Position numbers and translations under genes: made by a program | In this document: one piece after another, positions 11,101-20,565 of the stretch | Layout of the letters: each line of letters opens with the position of its first letter | Numbering within the stretch: position 1 is the stretch's first letter | Assembly (NCBI GenBank): GCA_047495785.1 | Contig: JBLDXI010000020.1 | Location: 2,852,001-2,916,000, forward strand | DNA length: 64,000 nt | Reading direction: 5' to 3' | DNA from: Lepidodermella squamata | Lineage: Eukaryota; Gastrotricha | Notes under the pieces: generated by a model | Told to the model about the DNA's origin: nothing | The model's database searches: none | Seen by the model: the letters and a program-made list of their open reading frames with translations, nothing else

Positions 11101-11823
11101 ACGCCGGCTGTGTTTCTGAGGCCCATCTTCCATCTAACGGATGCTAGTCCCGTCTCTGGTAATCTTTTAACCTCACAAAGAAGTAGCGCTTTTATGCAGC
11201 CCAAAAGGAGCAGTACACAATTTATCAGTGGTACGAAGTCGAGCATGAAAAGTCAATCCATTCCTGGTGGCGGAATGTACGGTCCCCCAGAGCTTAACTA
11301 TGCCCAGCTTGCGGATGAGCAAAATTTCGCAAAGAAGAAGCTGAATGCTTTGAAAATCTTTGCCGGATTATTCACGACTGTAAACAGCGTTCTAATTGCC
11401 TGGCTGACAAGTTCCGATTTAAAATGTAAGCTAATCCTTGTCCAAGCTCCATTATATGACCCGGCAATGGATACTGAGTATAACAGCTTTGTTACATCTT
11501 GCATTACGGCAAATATTTCAGCATGGTTACTTGCTTTAGTTGCTCTACACCTAATACTAGTCGCAATATCGTGTTTAGCCGCCTTCAAAATGCGACACAA
11601 GCGAGGTCGCGCCGTAGAGAGTAACCAAATTACTCTTGCAGTTTGCTTCTTGGCTTCAACCTTGGTAGCTTCAGTCTTATTGCTTGTCATTCTTGGCGAC
11701 GCGTATCGTCAGCAGCTTGCAGTAGCTATACTAGCGCTGATAATTTCTGCAGTTATTAGTGTGACTTGGATGATTGGAAATGTAAATAAGTTGACTTCCT
11801 CTGGGTTATCCAATAGATTATAG
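8122..11823 (+). CDS. GABA-B-like class C receptor (paralogue 2), split by a CACTA-like transposon that may be spliced
   Basis: The start ATG 8122 begins a signal peptide (MKMKFVNAVALLAFLCNA). The extracellular domain is open to 9018; the second half is open from 10312 to the stop at 11821-11823. In uninterrupted paralogues the codons TGG ATG join directly; here 9014-10313 is inserted. Splicing at GT 9019 and AG 10311, both inside the transposon ends, would join 8122-9018 to 10312-11823. That gives 802 aa with a three-residue insertion (T-L-W) and no frame loss. Without splicing translation stops at 9034-9036, leaving a secretable half of the extracellular domain. Helix 3 starts with the expected Cys (SSDCYFLG). 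Both halves lack any other lesion, so either the insertion is recent or splicing preserves the gene. Confidence 0.8.
9014..10313. mobile_element. Non-autonomous CACTA-like (CMC superfamily) DNA transposon, 1300 bp
   Basis: The ends are CACTAGTAAAAATAAG (9014-9029) and its exact reverse complement at 10298-10313, so the element runs CACTA...TAGTG. The paralogues show the empty site, and the flanks carry a 2-bp duplication GA (9012-9013, 10314-10315). A 2-bp duplication is what is described for Mirage-type CMC elements; classical CACTA elements use 3 bp. Inside each end lies a dense array of GCTAGC/CTAGCTAGC words (about 9033-9385 and 10040-10295), including two ~33-base units around 9311-9382, like the subterminal repeats of CACTA elements. 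No transposase is encoded, so mobility would need a partner element. Confidence 0.82.
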
Positions 11824-11851
11824 TCAAAAGGTATATAATATAGGTTTATTC

Positions 11852-13439
11852 ATGGTTAATAAACGGTCTATTCAGAATGCCGATGTGCGCACAGGCCAGC
11901 TGGAGTCATCAGGGAGAAAATTCGTGGAAGTATCTTTTAGGCACAAGAAAAAAGCATCTGGTGCCGAAAGAGGCGCGCCGAAACGCGGCTTCCAAACACG
12001 GCGATTATATGAAACCGACGGCGAGTTTTCGCCTTACAAGGTAGTGATGGCGTACCGCGCAAGAAAAACGCAAACTCAGAACCATGCTTCTGGTGCATAT
12101 TACCTCACCCCCAATATCGGGCGATGGGCCTGGACGCCCGGAACCAAGCGGCGCTGGTTTAAAAAGTCGCGACTTGGCAAAAATAGTCAAGACTCTTTAC
12201 TGAAAAGCATGTTGAAAAAGTTCGCTCCGCAATTTGCTCACCACTACACCAACTATTCTTTGAGAAAATATACCGTCGACCGATTGTGCGCTTCATTACG
12301 AATTCCACCCCACATCATCGCTTTACACATTTCCCACGATAACGCTGGGACGTCGATTAACCCTTACGTAAGCATTAGCTTGGAGATGCAGCTTCTTCTT
12401 CAAGAGTTGGTAATGTCAGAATTTGAGGCTGCTCTCGACGACGATGGTGACGATGGTGATGATTCGGAGAACAGCGATGAAGCAGAAATCTGCAATGATT
12501 CCGCCGCCGCTGAACCCGCAAAAAAGAAATCCAAAACGCTATCGAGCGAAACAGTAAGCGAAGAAGAAGAAGAAGTACATGATGATGCTGATGCTGAGGC
12601 TGAGGCTGATGCTGAGGCTGAGGCTGATGCTGAGGCTGAGGCTGATGCTGAGGCTGAGGCTGAGGCTGAGGCTGAGGCTGAGGCTGAGGCTGAGGCTGAG
12701 GCTGAGGCTGAGGCTGATGATGACGATGATGACGATGCTGATGCTGGTGATACTGTTCATGTACGTAACGCTGCCAGGTCTCAAATTTCGAGCTCGACGA
12801 AAGATAGCGTGATTGAGTCGAATGCAGGTTGTTTAGTCTCCCGTGTTTTTTTTGAATTATAACCTGTTTAATTAAAGATGAGTCGATTGGCGAATCTTTG
12901 CCGCCAACGCTTGGTGTTGAACGTAATTCAGTTGTCCGCAGTAATGCAGGTTCGATCGAACTACCGGGAAATCGAGATATCCCACGTCGTGAATCTCCAT
13001 CGGTCAGTAACGTCGAAAACTCGCCTGCAGAAAAGCAATTACGACGCCGGAATGCCGCCAGCTCAATAACTTCCAGCAGTGGCCATGCTAGCATTGATGG
13101 TGGTTGGCTTGTTTTTGAACAATCTCGTATATATTCAAGTCTAGGATTGTTTTAGATTCTTCAACGCCCCCGGTCATTGCTTCTGAAAGTAATGAGCATG
13201 CCGATAGCGTTGAACGCAGGGCAGTTGGTGCTGATCGTGATCGACTTCCAAGTTCAATAAAGGCAGAAATAGTCGTAGAGGTCGACAACGACGACGACGA
13301 CTGTTTTATTGTTGAGCCTGCAGTAAAGAAGGAGCCTTTCTCCGCCAGCGTTGGCCGGATAGTAAACGCTATCCGGTCAACGAGTGGTAATAAGAATATT
13401 ACCATAAACTTGAATTTCCACAACTGCACCTTTCATTGA
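11852..13439 (+). CDS. Crypton-derived tyrosine-recombinase-like protein with acidic repeat, three exons
   Basis: My model has exons 11852-12827, 12878-13099 and 13156-13439 with GT...AG introns of 50 and 56 bp. Phases agree (1 and 1) and the total is 493 aa. Residues ~20-190 match the C-terminal catalytic part of the Crypton/DUF3504 recombinases: WFKKSRLGKNSQDSLLKSM, then YTNYSLRKY with the catalytic Arg, HISHD in the usual GH(K/R) box, and NPYVSI with the candidate Tyr. The N-terminal part with the first catalytic Arg is absent. A run of ~45 Asp/Glu/Ala residues follows, then Ser-rich exons ending in ITINLNFHNCTFH, which resembles the tail of such proteins. The start lies only 28 bp after the receptor stop. 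A domesticated or 5'-truncated element is likely; recombinase activity is doubtful. Confidence 0.7.
12583..12745. repeat. GCTGAG/GATGAC microsatellite coding an acidic tract
   Basis: This is a hexanucleotide (GCTGAG)n array with interspersed GATGCTGAGGCT units, ending in GATGACGATGAT. In the sense frame it gives alternating Ala-Glu and Asp residues. Shadow ORFs in other frames give Leu-Arg, Ser-Leu and Gln-Pro runs, which I discount. Repeat length is likely to vary between individuals. Confidence 0.9.
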
Positions 13440-14469
13440 CGAAGAATGCGTGAAATGTTGATAGTTGTTGCATTAATCCGCTGGTTTTTATACTGCGGCC
13501 CGATGTTATAAGCTTGGTTTTATTGTTCAGGTTTGATGTACCATAATAGCAATATTGTGATATATGCGGATTGTGATATATGTATTACGCGCACCTTGTG
13601 ATTATCCAATGTTTTTTTTATATTTGATCGATGAATGAAAAAAGAAAAAAATGCGAAAAAAATGATAAAATTCCATCAAAATCCACTTCATAAAAATCCA
13701 TATAAATAAAAAATGTTAATTTCTTTAATTTTCTTGTCGTTTAGATTTGATTTGATATGCAATAGTTCGCGATTACTGTTCCGCAATGTCAGATTTCTGA
13801 CTGGTGCCTGCGACTCAATGAACCAGCCTGAGATCTGAGATAAATGGTTCTGACTGTCGCCTTCGCTTTTTTTGCCAGGGAAACTGGGTAAAACAGCGTT
13901 AAGCGGAGTTTTACATTAATCTAGGAGAAGAGACATTGACTTATTGTAGGTCCCATGTTTGAGAAATTTATTTTTCGTCAACCATGAAGTAACCGTGATA
14001 ATTCATAGTTGACAAACATCAACTATGAAGTAATTCTGATAATTCATGGCTTGTTAAAACGTTCATCAACTATGAATTAACACGGATAATACATGTTTGA
14101 TGAGTGAAAACTGGCCCCATATCAACCATGAATAACCGCATTTTTCGTTTATAATTGATATTTAATGAAATATGATTAAATTTTCTATAGTATTACTTAA
14201 TCTTTTTTATTGCATTCAGAATTTCTGAAATTGTCAAGAAATAAAATATGATTTGACATACCTAACGACTGAAAGAGAGACACAGCGACTAATTTAGGCA
14301 GAGTTTATAATATAATGAGATTTTAGGCTCACTTTGCACCACTGAGTTTCCGGTAATGAGAACTCCGCAATATTTTTACTTTGCAAAGAGTTACGACGCT
14401 ATAATCAATGTTTTAACGGCATCTCTACACGTTCATTATCAGTTTTATGCAATGTGGTGAATTTCATCT
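13440..14469. repeat. Gene-free AT-rich stretch with a degenerate tandem repeat at 13972-14135
   Basis: Three to four degenerate units of roughly 50 bases share the words TCAACTATGAA, GTAAC and GATAATTCAT. One boundary forms a hairpin, CATAGTTGA with TCAACTATG around a six-base loop (about 14003-14027). The rest of the stretch is AT-rich without a recognisable gene. A piece near 14200-14260 resembles the sequence after receptor stops (CAGAATTTCTGA...AAATAAAAT), so an old receptor 3' UTR may lie here. Confidence 0.5.
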
Positions 14470-15057
14470 CATAGACAATGATGGTACAGATCGGACACTC
14501 ACGCACTTCGCATTGAAACACTAATTATGCGTGGATCGGCCATATTATAAATCCGGCCGAAAAGTCGTTGTTCTCCTAAATTCTTGAAAAAAATATCGAA
14601 AAATCGGGCATTTTTTTACGTTTATAATGATCCAAGTCCCGTAGTGCGGTTCGATTTCGTTGCCGAGAAAATCAATATCGAAAAATCGATTACTCACACT
14701 CTGTATTGTTGTGTTGCGTCATCGCGTGCCATGCTCACTCAATAAAAATAAGCATTCGAAAAATGTAAAGTTGTTGTGTGCATGTGTCATTAAAGTCAGC
14801 ACTTCAGAGGAAATCTATTTCCTACCCATTTTTATTGAGTTTCATTTGTTGCGACGATAGCAGCCAAAAGGTGAGTGATGATCCTCCTTAAATTGTGCTC
14901 ATTTTTATTTTTTTTCCAAAATATTGAAACCGATAAAAATATTTAGTATAGGCTGCAAAATTGTGAAAGAAATTTGAAGTAGGTTTTATTATAAATCTAT
15001 GAAAAAAAATCTCATTTATTGGAAAATAATTCGAAAATTGATTAAATTCAATTTAAA

Positions 15058-15530
15058 TTGGTTTCTGCCCTCGCGGTGCTCTGCTTCGCAACGCCCGCCA
15101 TCATAGAGTGCGAACTACGATCGCAGACTCCTTGCGCAAGAACAAGACCCTCGAAGTCTACGAAGAAGTTTCCTGCCTCGCAGAAAATGACGGCCTCAAA
15201 AGGGTCGACATTATCGCCTTCAATAAAAACACGAGAGAAGAGTGGATCTTGGACCCTACCATCCGCTTCGAAAAAAGCCCAGATCAAGCCCTGGAAGTCG
15301 ACAAAGAAAAACGGGCACACTACGAGCCTTGCGCAGAATACTTCAAGGAAAGATACAATCTAACTTCCCTCGAAGTAATCGGTCTCTTCGTTGGAGCCCG
15401 TGGTACCATCACCAAGTTCTTTCGCGACTTCGCAAAACGTCTCGAACTACCGCAGTCACTCATGTGCGACATCGTCATTTCAACGACTCATGCAAAATCA
15501 TAAATAATCATTTGTACAGAAAGAATTAAA
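15058..15530 (+). pseudogene. Diverged R2-like endonuclease fragment
   Basis: From about 15108 the frame reads VDIIAFNKNTREEWILDPTI, then RFE, EKRAHYEPCAEYF, and LEVIGLFVGARGT. This parallels FDILAFRRG...IIDPTIRFE...EKRSIYEPC...VHGLYIGTRGS of the element at 3808-5541. It covers only the nuclease end and the 3' tail (HAKS with stop near 15502). It is clearly older than the two nearly identical copies elsewhere and is more GC-rich than its surroundings. Confidence 0.75.
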
Positions 15531-15732
15531 TGTAAATACCCGTGTCTATAGGCAAACTGTTACTTAGTATCAGTCGGATCATTGTTTTAACAATAAACTA
15601 CTTAAAAATTGATTTTTCCATAATTTTTTTGAATTTTTCGATATTTTTTTATTCAGACCAAGGTTGATTTTGCCTCGATAATTGAGACTTGAATTAGATG
15701 GAGATTTGTTCTTAACAACTTTATTTTCTTCT

Positions 15733-15980
15733 AGGTTGCTGAGCTTCATGATTTAACTGAATGGGACGAAATTGAAGCTGAAGACGAGTTACTGCAAAGA
15801 GGAATGGAGTACGAAGCAACGCTCCCCTAATTGGGGAAGAAATTATTGCCAACATTGGTGGATTTTGCGTCAAAAAACTTCTAACTGACAAGCTGAAATG
15901 CCCCGGCTGTATCGATTCCCTGACACGCGATTTCCTTCTGACTCCATGCCGTGTGATAAAGGGCTTCAGTTTCCGAAAAC
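15733..15980 (+). pseudogene. P-element/THAP9-like transposase fragment
   Basis: After an apparent acceptor (TTTTCTTCTAG at 15722-15732) the frame reads VAELHDLTEWDEIEAEDELL. It is then broken by a stop at CCCCTAATTGG. One base out of frame it continues EEIIANIGGFCVKKLL, then DKLKCPGCIDSL. The pattern I-x-G-x-x-V-x-K-L followed by C-x-x-C is typical of the C-terminal part of P-type transposases. The identification depends on short motifs and is tentative. Confidence 0.5.
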
Positions 15981-16584
15981 AAGACGGGAAATTATGGTAA
16001 TAAACATTTTGCTTGGAATTCGCTATCTAAAAGTTGTACGATTTCAGTCTCACTCGCCCGTCATTGACGGTATATCGAATCGTGAAATCAAGCTCAAAAT
16101 GGGGCAGGTGGCTATGAAGCAACCGACGAAAAGCCGTAAAGCGGCTCAAAACCAAAACATGTGAATGAAAAATGAAAAACGCTTCAATTTTTTTCTATTT
16201 TGATATCTATCTACTATTTTTCGATCAACTTAAATTAAAGCTGAAAAATAGCAATAAAAATGGAGTATGCCACAGATGTTCGTTTTTCGTAACAATCAAA
16301 TTTTGAGTGGCGCTAAAAAAAACTTGAAAATAGACTTAACAACTGACAAAAATCGCTACAATCTTTTTTCCTAATTTAAAAATCACAGGGAAGGAACCGC
16401 ACCTCGAAGTTTGCATCACTAGCATCCTTGAAAGATGAGGAATTTTTAGGAAGTTTCAAAAAATTCCGAGGCCTACGACTATTTACACCTTTTAAATCAA
16501 TGCATTCAATTTAGTGTGCAAATTTATGGTTTAACTTAAACAGGCAAGTGCGTGAGTGTCCGATCTGTTACATCATTGTCTATG

Positions 16585-17097
16585 GCGGCAATGATCTGAT
16601 TCTAAAAATCGCCGCTTTCTTGTTCGCGATTTAGAATCAAGATACCGCACTTGCGTTATAGACATTACGTGTCTGTTTTTTTTCTAATTCACTAATCACG
16701 GCGGCGACTCTTTCAAGATCGATTTTTACCTGAAGAAGACTGTCTTTCGAGCGTCTGCATTCTGCATAGCCCATGCATATCCTAAAGACGAAGTGGTGTT
16801 TACGAATGACAGTGCCCGAGAGTGTTGAAGTCATCAAGAAACAGTTCTCATTTCTCATGTGCATCGACACAGCACAATAACTACAACAGATTCTTCAGCC
16901 ATTAACTACGGGTTTGATGAACACGCTAGGGGGTTTGAGGAAAGGACGGTTGCGATTAACTTGTGTATTTTGATTGCGTGGTTAGCTGTGTTGACTTTAA
17001 AACACTGCCAAATCAGCTACATTAGCTGACGTTTTTTAAGATTCGGAGTAACAAAGTGTTGTCACCACATGCGTTGCACATGTGTCTCATCACTCCG
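16585..17097. other. Gene-free stretch between transposon remnant and receptor fragment
   Basis: I see no gene, repeat or RNA here. The minus-strand ORF at 16637-16870 has no recognisable domain and no paralogue in the window. Confidence 0.4.
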
Positions 17098-17400
17098 CCT
17101 TGGTTGCGTCGAATTTTGTTCTTGTCGTGATATCTGTATCCTGTCTGGCTGCTTTTAAAATGCGCCACTCCGCGAATTAGTATAGCATGTATGCTTAGTA
17201 TGCCATGAAATAGCATTAGCTGTTTGTTTCCTGGCTTCGTTATTCTCAGCGTCCCTTTTAATTCTGCTCATTTTGGGTGACGTCTGCCGTCTGTATCGTC
17301 AGCAGTTGGCTGTCGCGGTTTTTGCGCTTATCGACTCAGTGGTGACAGGCGCAAGGTGGGTGAGCGGAAGCTATAGAAACGCATTTGACGCCGAAAATAT
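17098..17400 (+). pseudogene. 3'-terminal receptor fragment, decayed
   Basis: The bases read as LVASNFVLVVIS...CLAAFKMRHSAN and then a stop. After a small rearrangement (about 17178-17205) they continue LAVCFLASLFSASLLILLILGDV and RQQLAVAVFALI. This is the helix 5-7 region of the receptor type at 20566-22923 and 1-315. It carries in-frame stops and insertions (for example CGTCTGTAT near 17290). It sits ~450 bp upstream of the intact receptor at 17853. Confidence 0.8.
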
Positions 17401-17852
17401 TCTTCTCACCGTATGCATATCCAACAAAAATTGTTCACGTACAATTACTATTGTGTATTCGCCGCGATTATGCCACACATCATTGCGACCTGTTTCTCGC
17501 GCTGAATCTCATTTCGACTCACAAAATTCAGTGATGCCACAGACATAGATACCTTGATATTTAATTATTTCTAAAAGAATTATATCCCAGAGTTATAAAT
17601 AACTTGTTATGAAGTTCGCCGATCAAGAGCATTCTGCAAGCATATGTCTTGCATCTTGCATGTATTACGCCAGTGAAACTGATGCAAAAATATCAGCTCT
17701 ATGGATAATTTTCGCTAATAAGTGGATAAATTAGGAATTATGGAAAATTTCGCGACAGGATCCAGGGGGTGTGAAATTTCAGTTTACGTCCTCACGCTGG
17801 CGTTCAATCATCGTCGTATATCTGCAAATTTCAGGCTCGTCACATCGCAATA
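17401..17852. other. 5' flank of the third receptor
   Basis: No gene. The segment ~17755-17830 (GACAGGATCCAGGGGGTGTGAAATTTCAGTTT) matches 702-732 and 8015-8045 upstream of the first two receptors, so part of the promoter or leader block is shared among all three. Confidence 0.5.
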
Positions 17853-20282
17853 ATGGGGGTAAAAATTATTTTGAACTTCACTATTTTCGCTTTCCTCTTT
17901 GTTTCCTCTCAATTGATCAGCGGTGCCAAGTTGAAGCGATTGAGGATATTGGTTACATATCCCATAACTGGAACAGCTGTCCGCATTGTCGATCGCCTAA
18001 TTGGATACAACATTCTACTTGATATCGCCAATAACAGGAGCGATATCCTACCAGACTATAAACTCGAGGTCGAATACGGCGATGAGTCTGCAGGTGGAAA
18101 TAACGCTCCGACTGCTGTTATGGGTTGGCTGAGGATGATGGAAACTTCAAAGGAGCCCGATCTCAGCCCAGCGCCTATAACTCTAGCGGCTGCGAACAGC
18201 AATGGCTGTAAAGGTATTGGTGCATTCATTCATCACGTCAATCTAGTGACGGTCTCAGGAACCTGCACAGCCTCATATCTAGCTGAAAGAAACAGATACC
18301 CTAATTTGTATCTAACCATGCCAGTTGCAGGACCGAAAAACTACGGTTATGTTCGATTTGTGCGTGAGGTTGGCAAATGGGGCCGTTTAGGACTAGTAGC
18401 CCCGCCAGATAACTCCAATGACTTCAATGCTGCTATCTCTTTCCATAGAATTGCAACTCAACAGGGTATAGAATTCGCATGGTTTGACGCGCCGATAAAG
18501 TTTGATTTGGAGCGAGCTAATTCCCTAAAACAAAGCGATGCTCGAATCATTGTAGCAATGACGTCATCACGCGCCGTTGCTCTAACGTATCATTGCATGG
18601 CCTATCAAGCCGGAATCACAGGTTCCAGGTATCTGTTCATAATTTTCGACAATGCTTTTGCGAATCCTGCAACTTTGACGGACGACGCGATACCCTTCGG
18701 TTGTTCGCGCTCAATGCTCTACGAGCAAATCAAACAAACCTACTGGATGGTAGATTTGGATGGGATGGTCGACCTAACCCAAAGAAGTTCTTTTGGTCTG
18801 AATAGAGCCGAATTAGACAACCTCATTTGGAGGTACAAAAACTCGTCGATTCCAGGTCCTGATTACGACTCACGACTACCTCACCTTGATGCCATGATGC
18901 ATATAATTCTGGCGCTAAATAAGACTGAAGCAATGCTTAACGCGGAGAATCTAACGCTTAGCGACTATAAAACGAATGGCAGCCGGATTATGCAGCTAGC
19001 GAATCGCTCGGTGTTAACAACTGACTACTTTGGTCTGAGAACGCCAAGAGTGCGTTACGATTCGAATGGACAACTCTTCGGCTTGCCGGGTTTCATCAGC
19101 TACTGGACACCGGAAAAATCATTCGAAAAGGTGTTCCAAATCGATCAGTTTGAAAACAGTTCCTCGGAATCGTATGATGCGTATTCTATAAAATCGCTGG
19201 CGCGAATTCAATGGCCGAGCGAAGACGGAAATCCGCCGCGGGATTCTCGACGGCTGGTCACGGAAATTCTCGAGCCAAGTCGAGCTTTTCTGATCGCAGT
19301 ATCTTGTTTTGCAGCGATTATCGCTGTCATCCAAGTAACAGGCCTAATTGCAGTATTTATTCAGCGAAAAGTAATACCGCTTTCTTACTCAATGTTTGAA
19401 ATCAAAATGCTAGGAATTGTCGGCTGTTTGATTCTCGATGCTGCTGCTATTTTCCATTCAATGAAAAGCAACGATTGTCACTATTTGGGTGCGCTAAGAA
19501 TAATTTCGGTAGCGGTCACATTCTCACTGGTTACGCCGGCTGTGTTTCTGAGACCCATTTTCCATCTAACAGATGCTAATAGCTTTGCCCCGAGGTTTTC
19601 CACCGGCAATCCTGCAACCCAACGAAGAAGCAGTGCGTTTAATTTGCAACATCGGAGAAGCAGCACGCTAATTACCAATGGTCCAAGGTCGAGCATTCTA
19701 AGCCTGTCGCTACCTGGAGGCGGAATGTATGGTCTCTCAGAAAATACTCTCGACTATGCCCAGCTAGCAGATGAGCAAAATTTCCCTAGGAAAAAGTCCG
19801 CAGCTCTGAAAACTTTTGCCGGCATATTCACAGCTCTAAACAGTGTTCTAATAGCCTGGTTTACATGTTCTGATTTAAAATGTAAGCTGACCCTTATCCG
19901 TACTCCAATCTATGACCTGGCAGGGGATACGGAGTATAGCACCTCTGTTACTTCTTGCACTACGGCAAATCACACAGCATGGTTACTTGCTTTGGTCGCC
20001 TCACACCTGATTCTGGTCGCAATATCGTGCCTAGCCGCCTTCAAAATGCGACACAAGCGAGCTCGTGCTGTAGAAAGTAACCAAATTGCCATTGCAGTTT
20101 CCTTTCTGGCCTCAACCCTGGTGGCTGCAATCTTATTACTTGTTATTCTTGGCGACGCGTATCGTCAACAACTTACAGTTGCTATCCTTGCCCTGATAAT
20201 ATCTGCAGTTATGAGTATGACTTGGATGATTGGAAATGTAAAGAAGTTGACCTCCTCTGTTGGGCCATCTAATAGAATATAG
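17853..20282 (+). CDS. GABA-B-like class C receptor (paralogue 3), single exon
   Basis: 809 aa with signal peptide MGVKIILNFTIFAFLFVSSQ. The binding domain spans about 25-480 and closely follows paralogues 1 and 2 (same SGTCTASYLAER and IPFGCSRS segments). The seven helices follow, with helix 3 led by Cys (SNDCHYLG) and its probable disulfide partner in the second extracellular loop (VTSC). The loop between helices 3 and 4 is longest here, ~80 residues, with many Arg/Ser (RRSSAFNLQHRRSS). The intracellular KMRHKRARAVESNQ before helix 6 is conserved. There is no lesion and no intron. It appears to be the intact member of the third duplicated unit. Confidence 0.88.
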   Translation: MGVKIILNFTIFAFLFVSSQLISGAKLKRLRILVTYPITGTAVRIVDRLIGYNILLDIANNRSDILPDYKLEVEYGDESAGGNNAPTAVMGWLRMMETSKEPDLSPAPITLAAANSNGCKGIGAFIHHVNLVTVSGTCTASYLAERNRYPNLYLTMPVAGPKNYGYVRFVREVGKWGRLGLVAPPDNSNDFNAAISFHRIATQQGIEFAWFDAPIKFDLERANSLKQSDARIIVAMTSSRAVALTYHCMAYQAGITGSRYLFIIFDNAFANPATLTDDAIPFGCSRSMLYEQIKQTYWMVDLDGMVDLTQRSSFGLNRAELDNLIWRYKNSSIPGPDYDSRLPHLDAMMHIILALNKTEAMLNAENLTLSDYKTNGSRIMQLANRSVLTTDYFGLRTPRVRYDSNGQLFGLPGFISYWTPEKSFEKVFQIDQFENSSSESYDAYSIKSLARIQWPSEDGNPPRDSRRLVTEILEPSRAFLIAVSCFAAIIAVIQVTGLIAVFIQRKVIPLSYSMFEIKMLGIVGCLILDAAAIFHSMKSNDCHYLGALRIISVAVTFSLVTPAVFLRPIFHLTDANSFAPRFSTGNPATQRRSSAFNLQHRRSSTLITNGPRSSILSLSLPGGGMYGLSENTLDYAQLADEQNFPRKKSAALKTFAGIFTALNSVLIAWFTCSDLKCKLTLIRTPIYDLAGDTEYSTSVTSCTTANHTAWLLALVASHLILVAISCLAAFKMRHKRARAVESNQIAIAVSFLASTLVAAILLLVILGDAYRQQLTVAILALIISAVMSMTWMIGNVKKLTSSVGPSNRI

Positions 20283-20565
20283 TCGCTATAATTTTGCTAA
20301 ATTCAGGATTTATGAGAGAGGGTCTTGAAATAAAATATTAGCAGTAATTCCCAAGTACTCTGAAAGGAAGTCCAGTCGACTGTTTACAAAATTAGGCGAG
20401 ATAATGTAAGTTGTTTTATTAGAGAGCATGAGCTCACTCTTCATCACTGAATTTCCGGTAATGAGACCTACCCTACGTCTGCTTCTTCAAAATATTCTTA
20501 GCTTGCTAAGAGGTACGCTTTAATCAGAGCCCTGAAACCTTGAGACAGATCTACTTTTTTATTTC
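20283..20565. other. Short intergenic spacer
   Basis: This is the spacer between two + receptors. It begins with the shared post-receptor sequence (TTCAGGATTTATGAGAGAGG...AAATAAAAT, with AATAAA), a likely polyadenylation region. It then carries sequence similar to 14320-14370 (CTCACTTTGCACCACTGAGTTTCCGG-type). No gene. Confidence 0.5.

Larger units (their letters stand above)
14470..16584. mobile_element. P-element-like DNA transposon remnant with ~40 bp inverted ends
   Basis: The sequence from 14470 (CATAGACAATGATGG, then CAGATCGGACACTCACGCACTT) recurs inverted at 16545-16584 with only a few differences. That defines a 2.1 kb unit starting CA and ending TG. Inside lies a degenerate reading (15733-15980) resembling the C-terminal region of P-element/THAP9-type transposases. 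A separate R2-like fragment (15058-15530) appears to have inserted. I could not see a convincing target-site duplication. The interior is decayed and AT-rich. Confidence 0.55.

Noticed and set aside
12539-12812. Long Leu/Arg-, Ser/Leu- and Gln/Pro-rich ORFs on both strands
   Set aside because: They are other-frame readings of the GCTGAG microsatellite inside the Crypton-derived gene.
13972-14135. Possible CRISPR-like array
   Set aside because: Units are degenerate and the spacers are not distinct; the window is eukaryotic.
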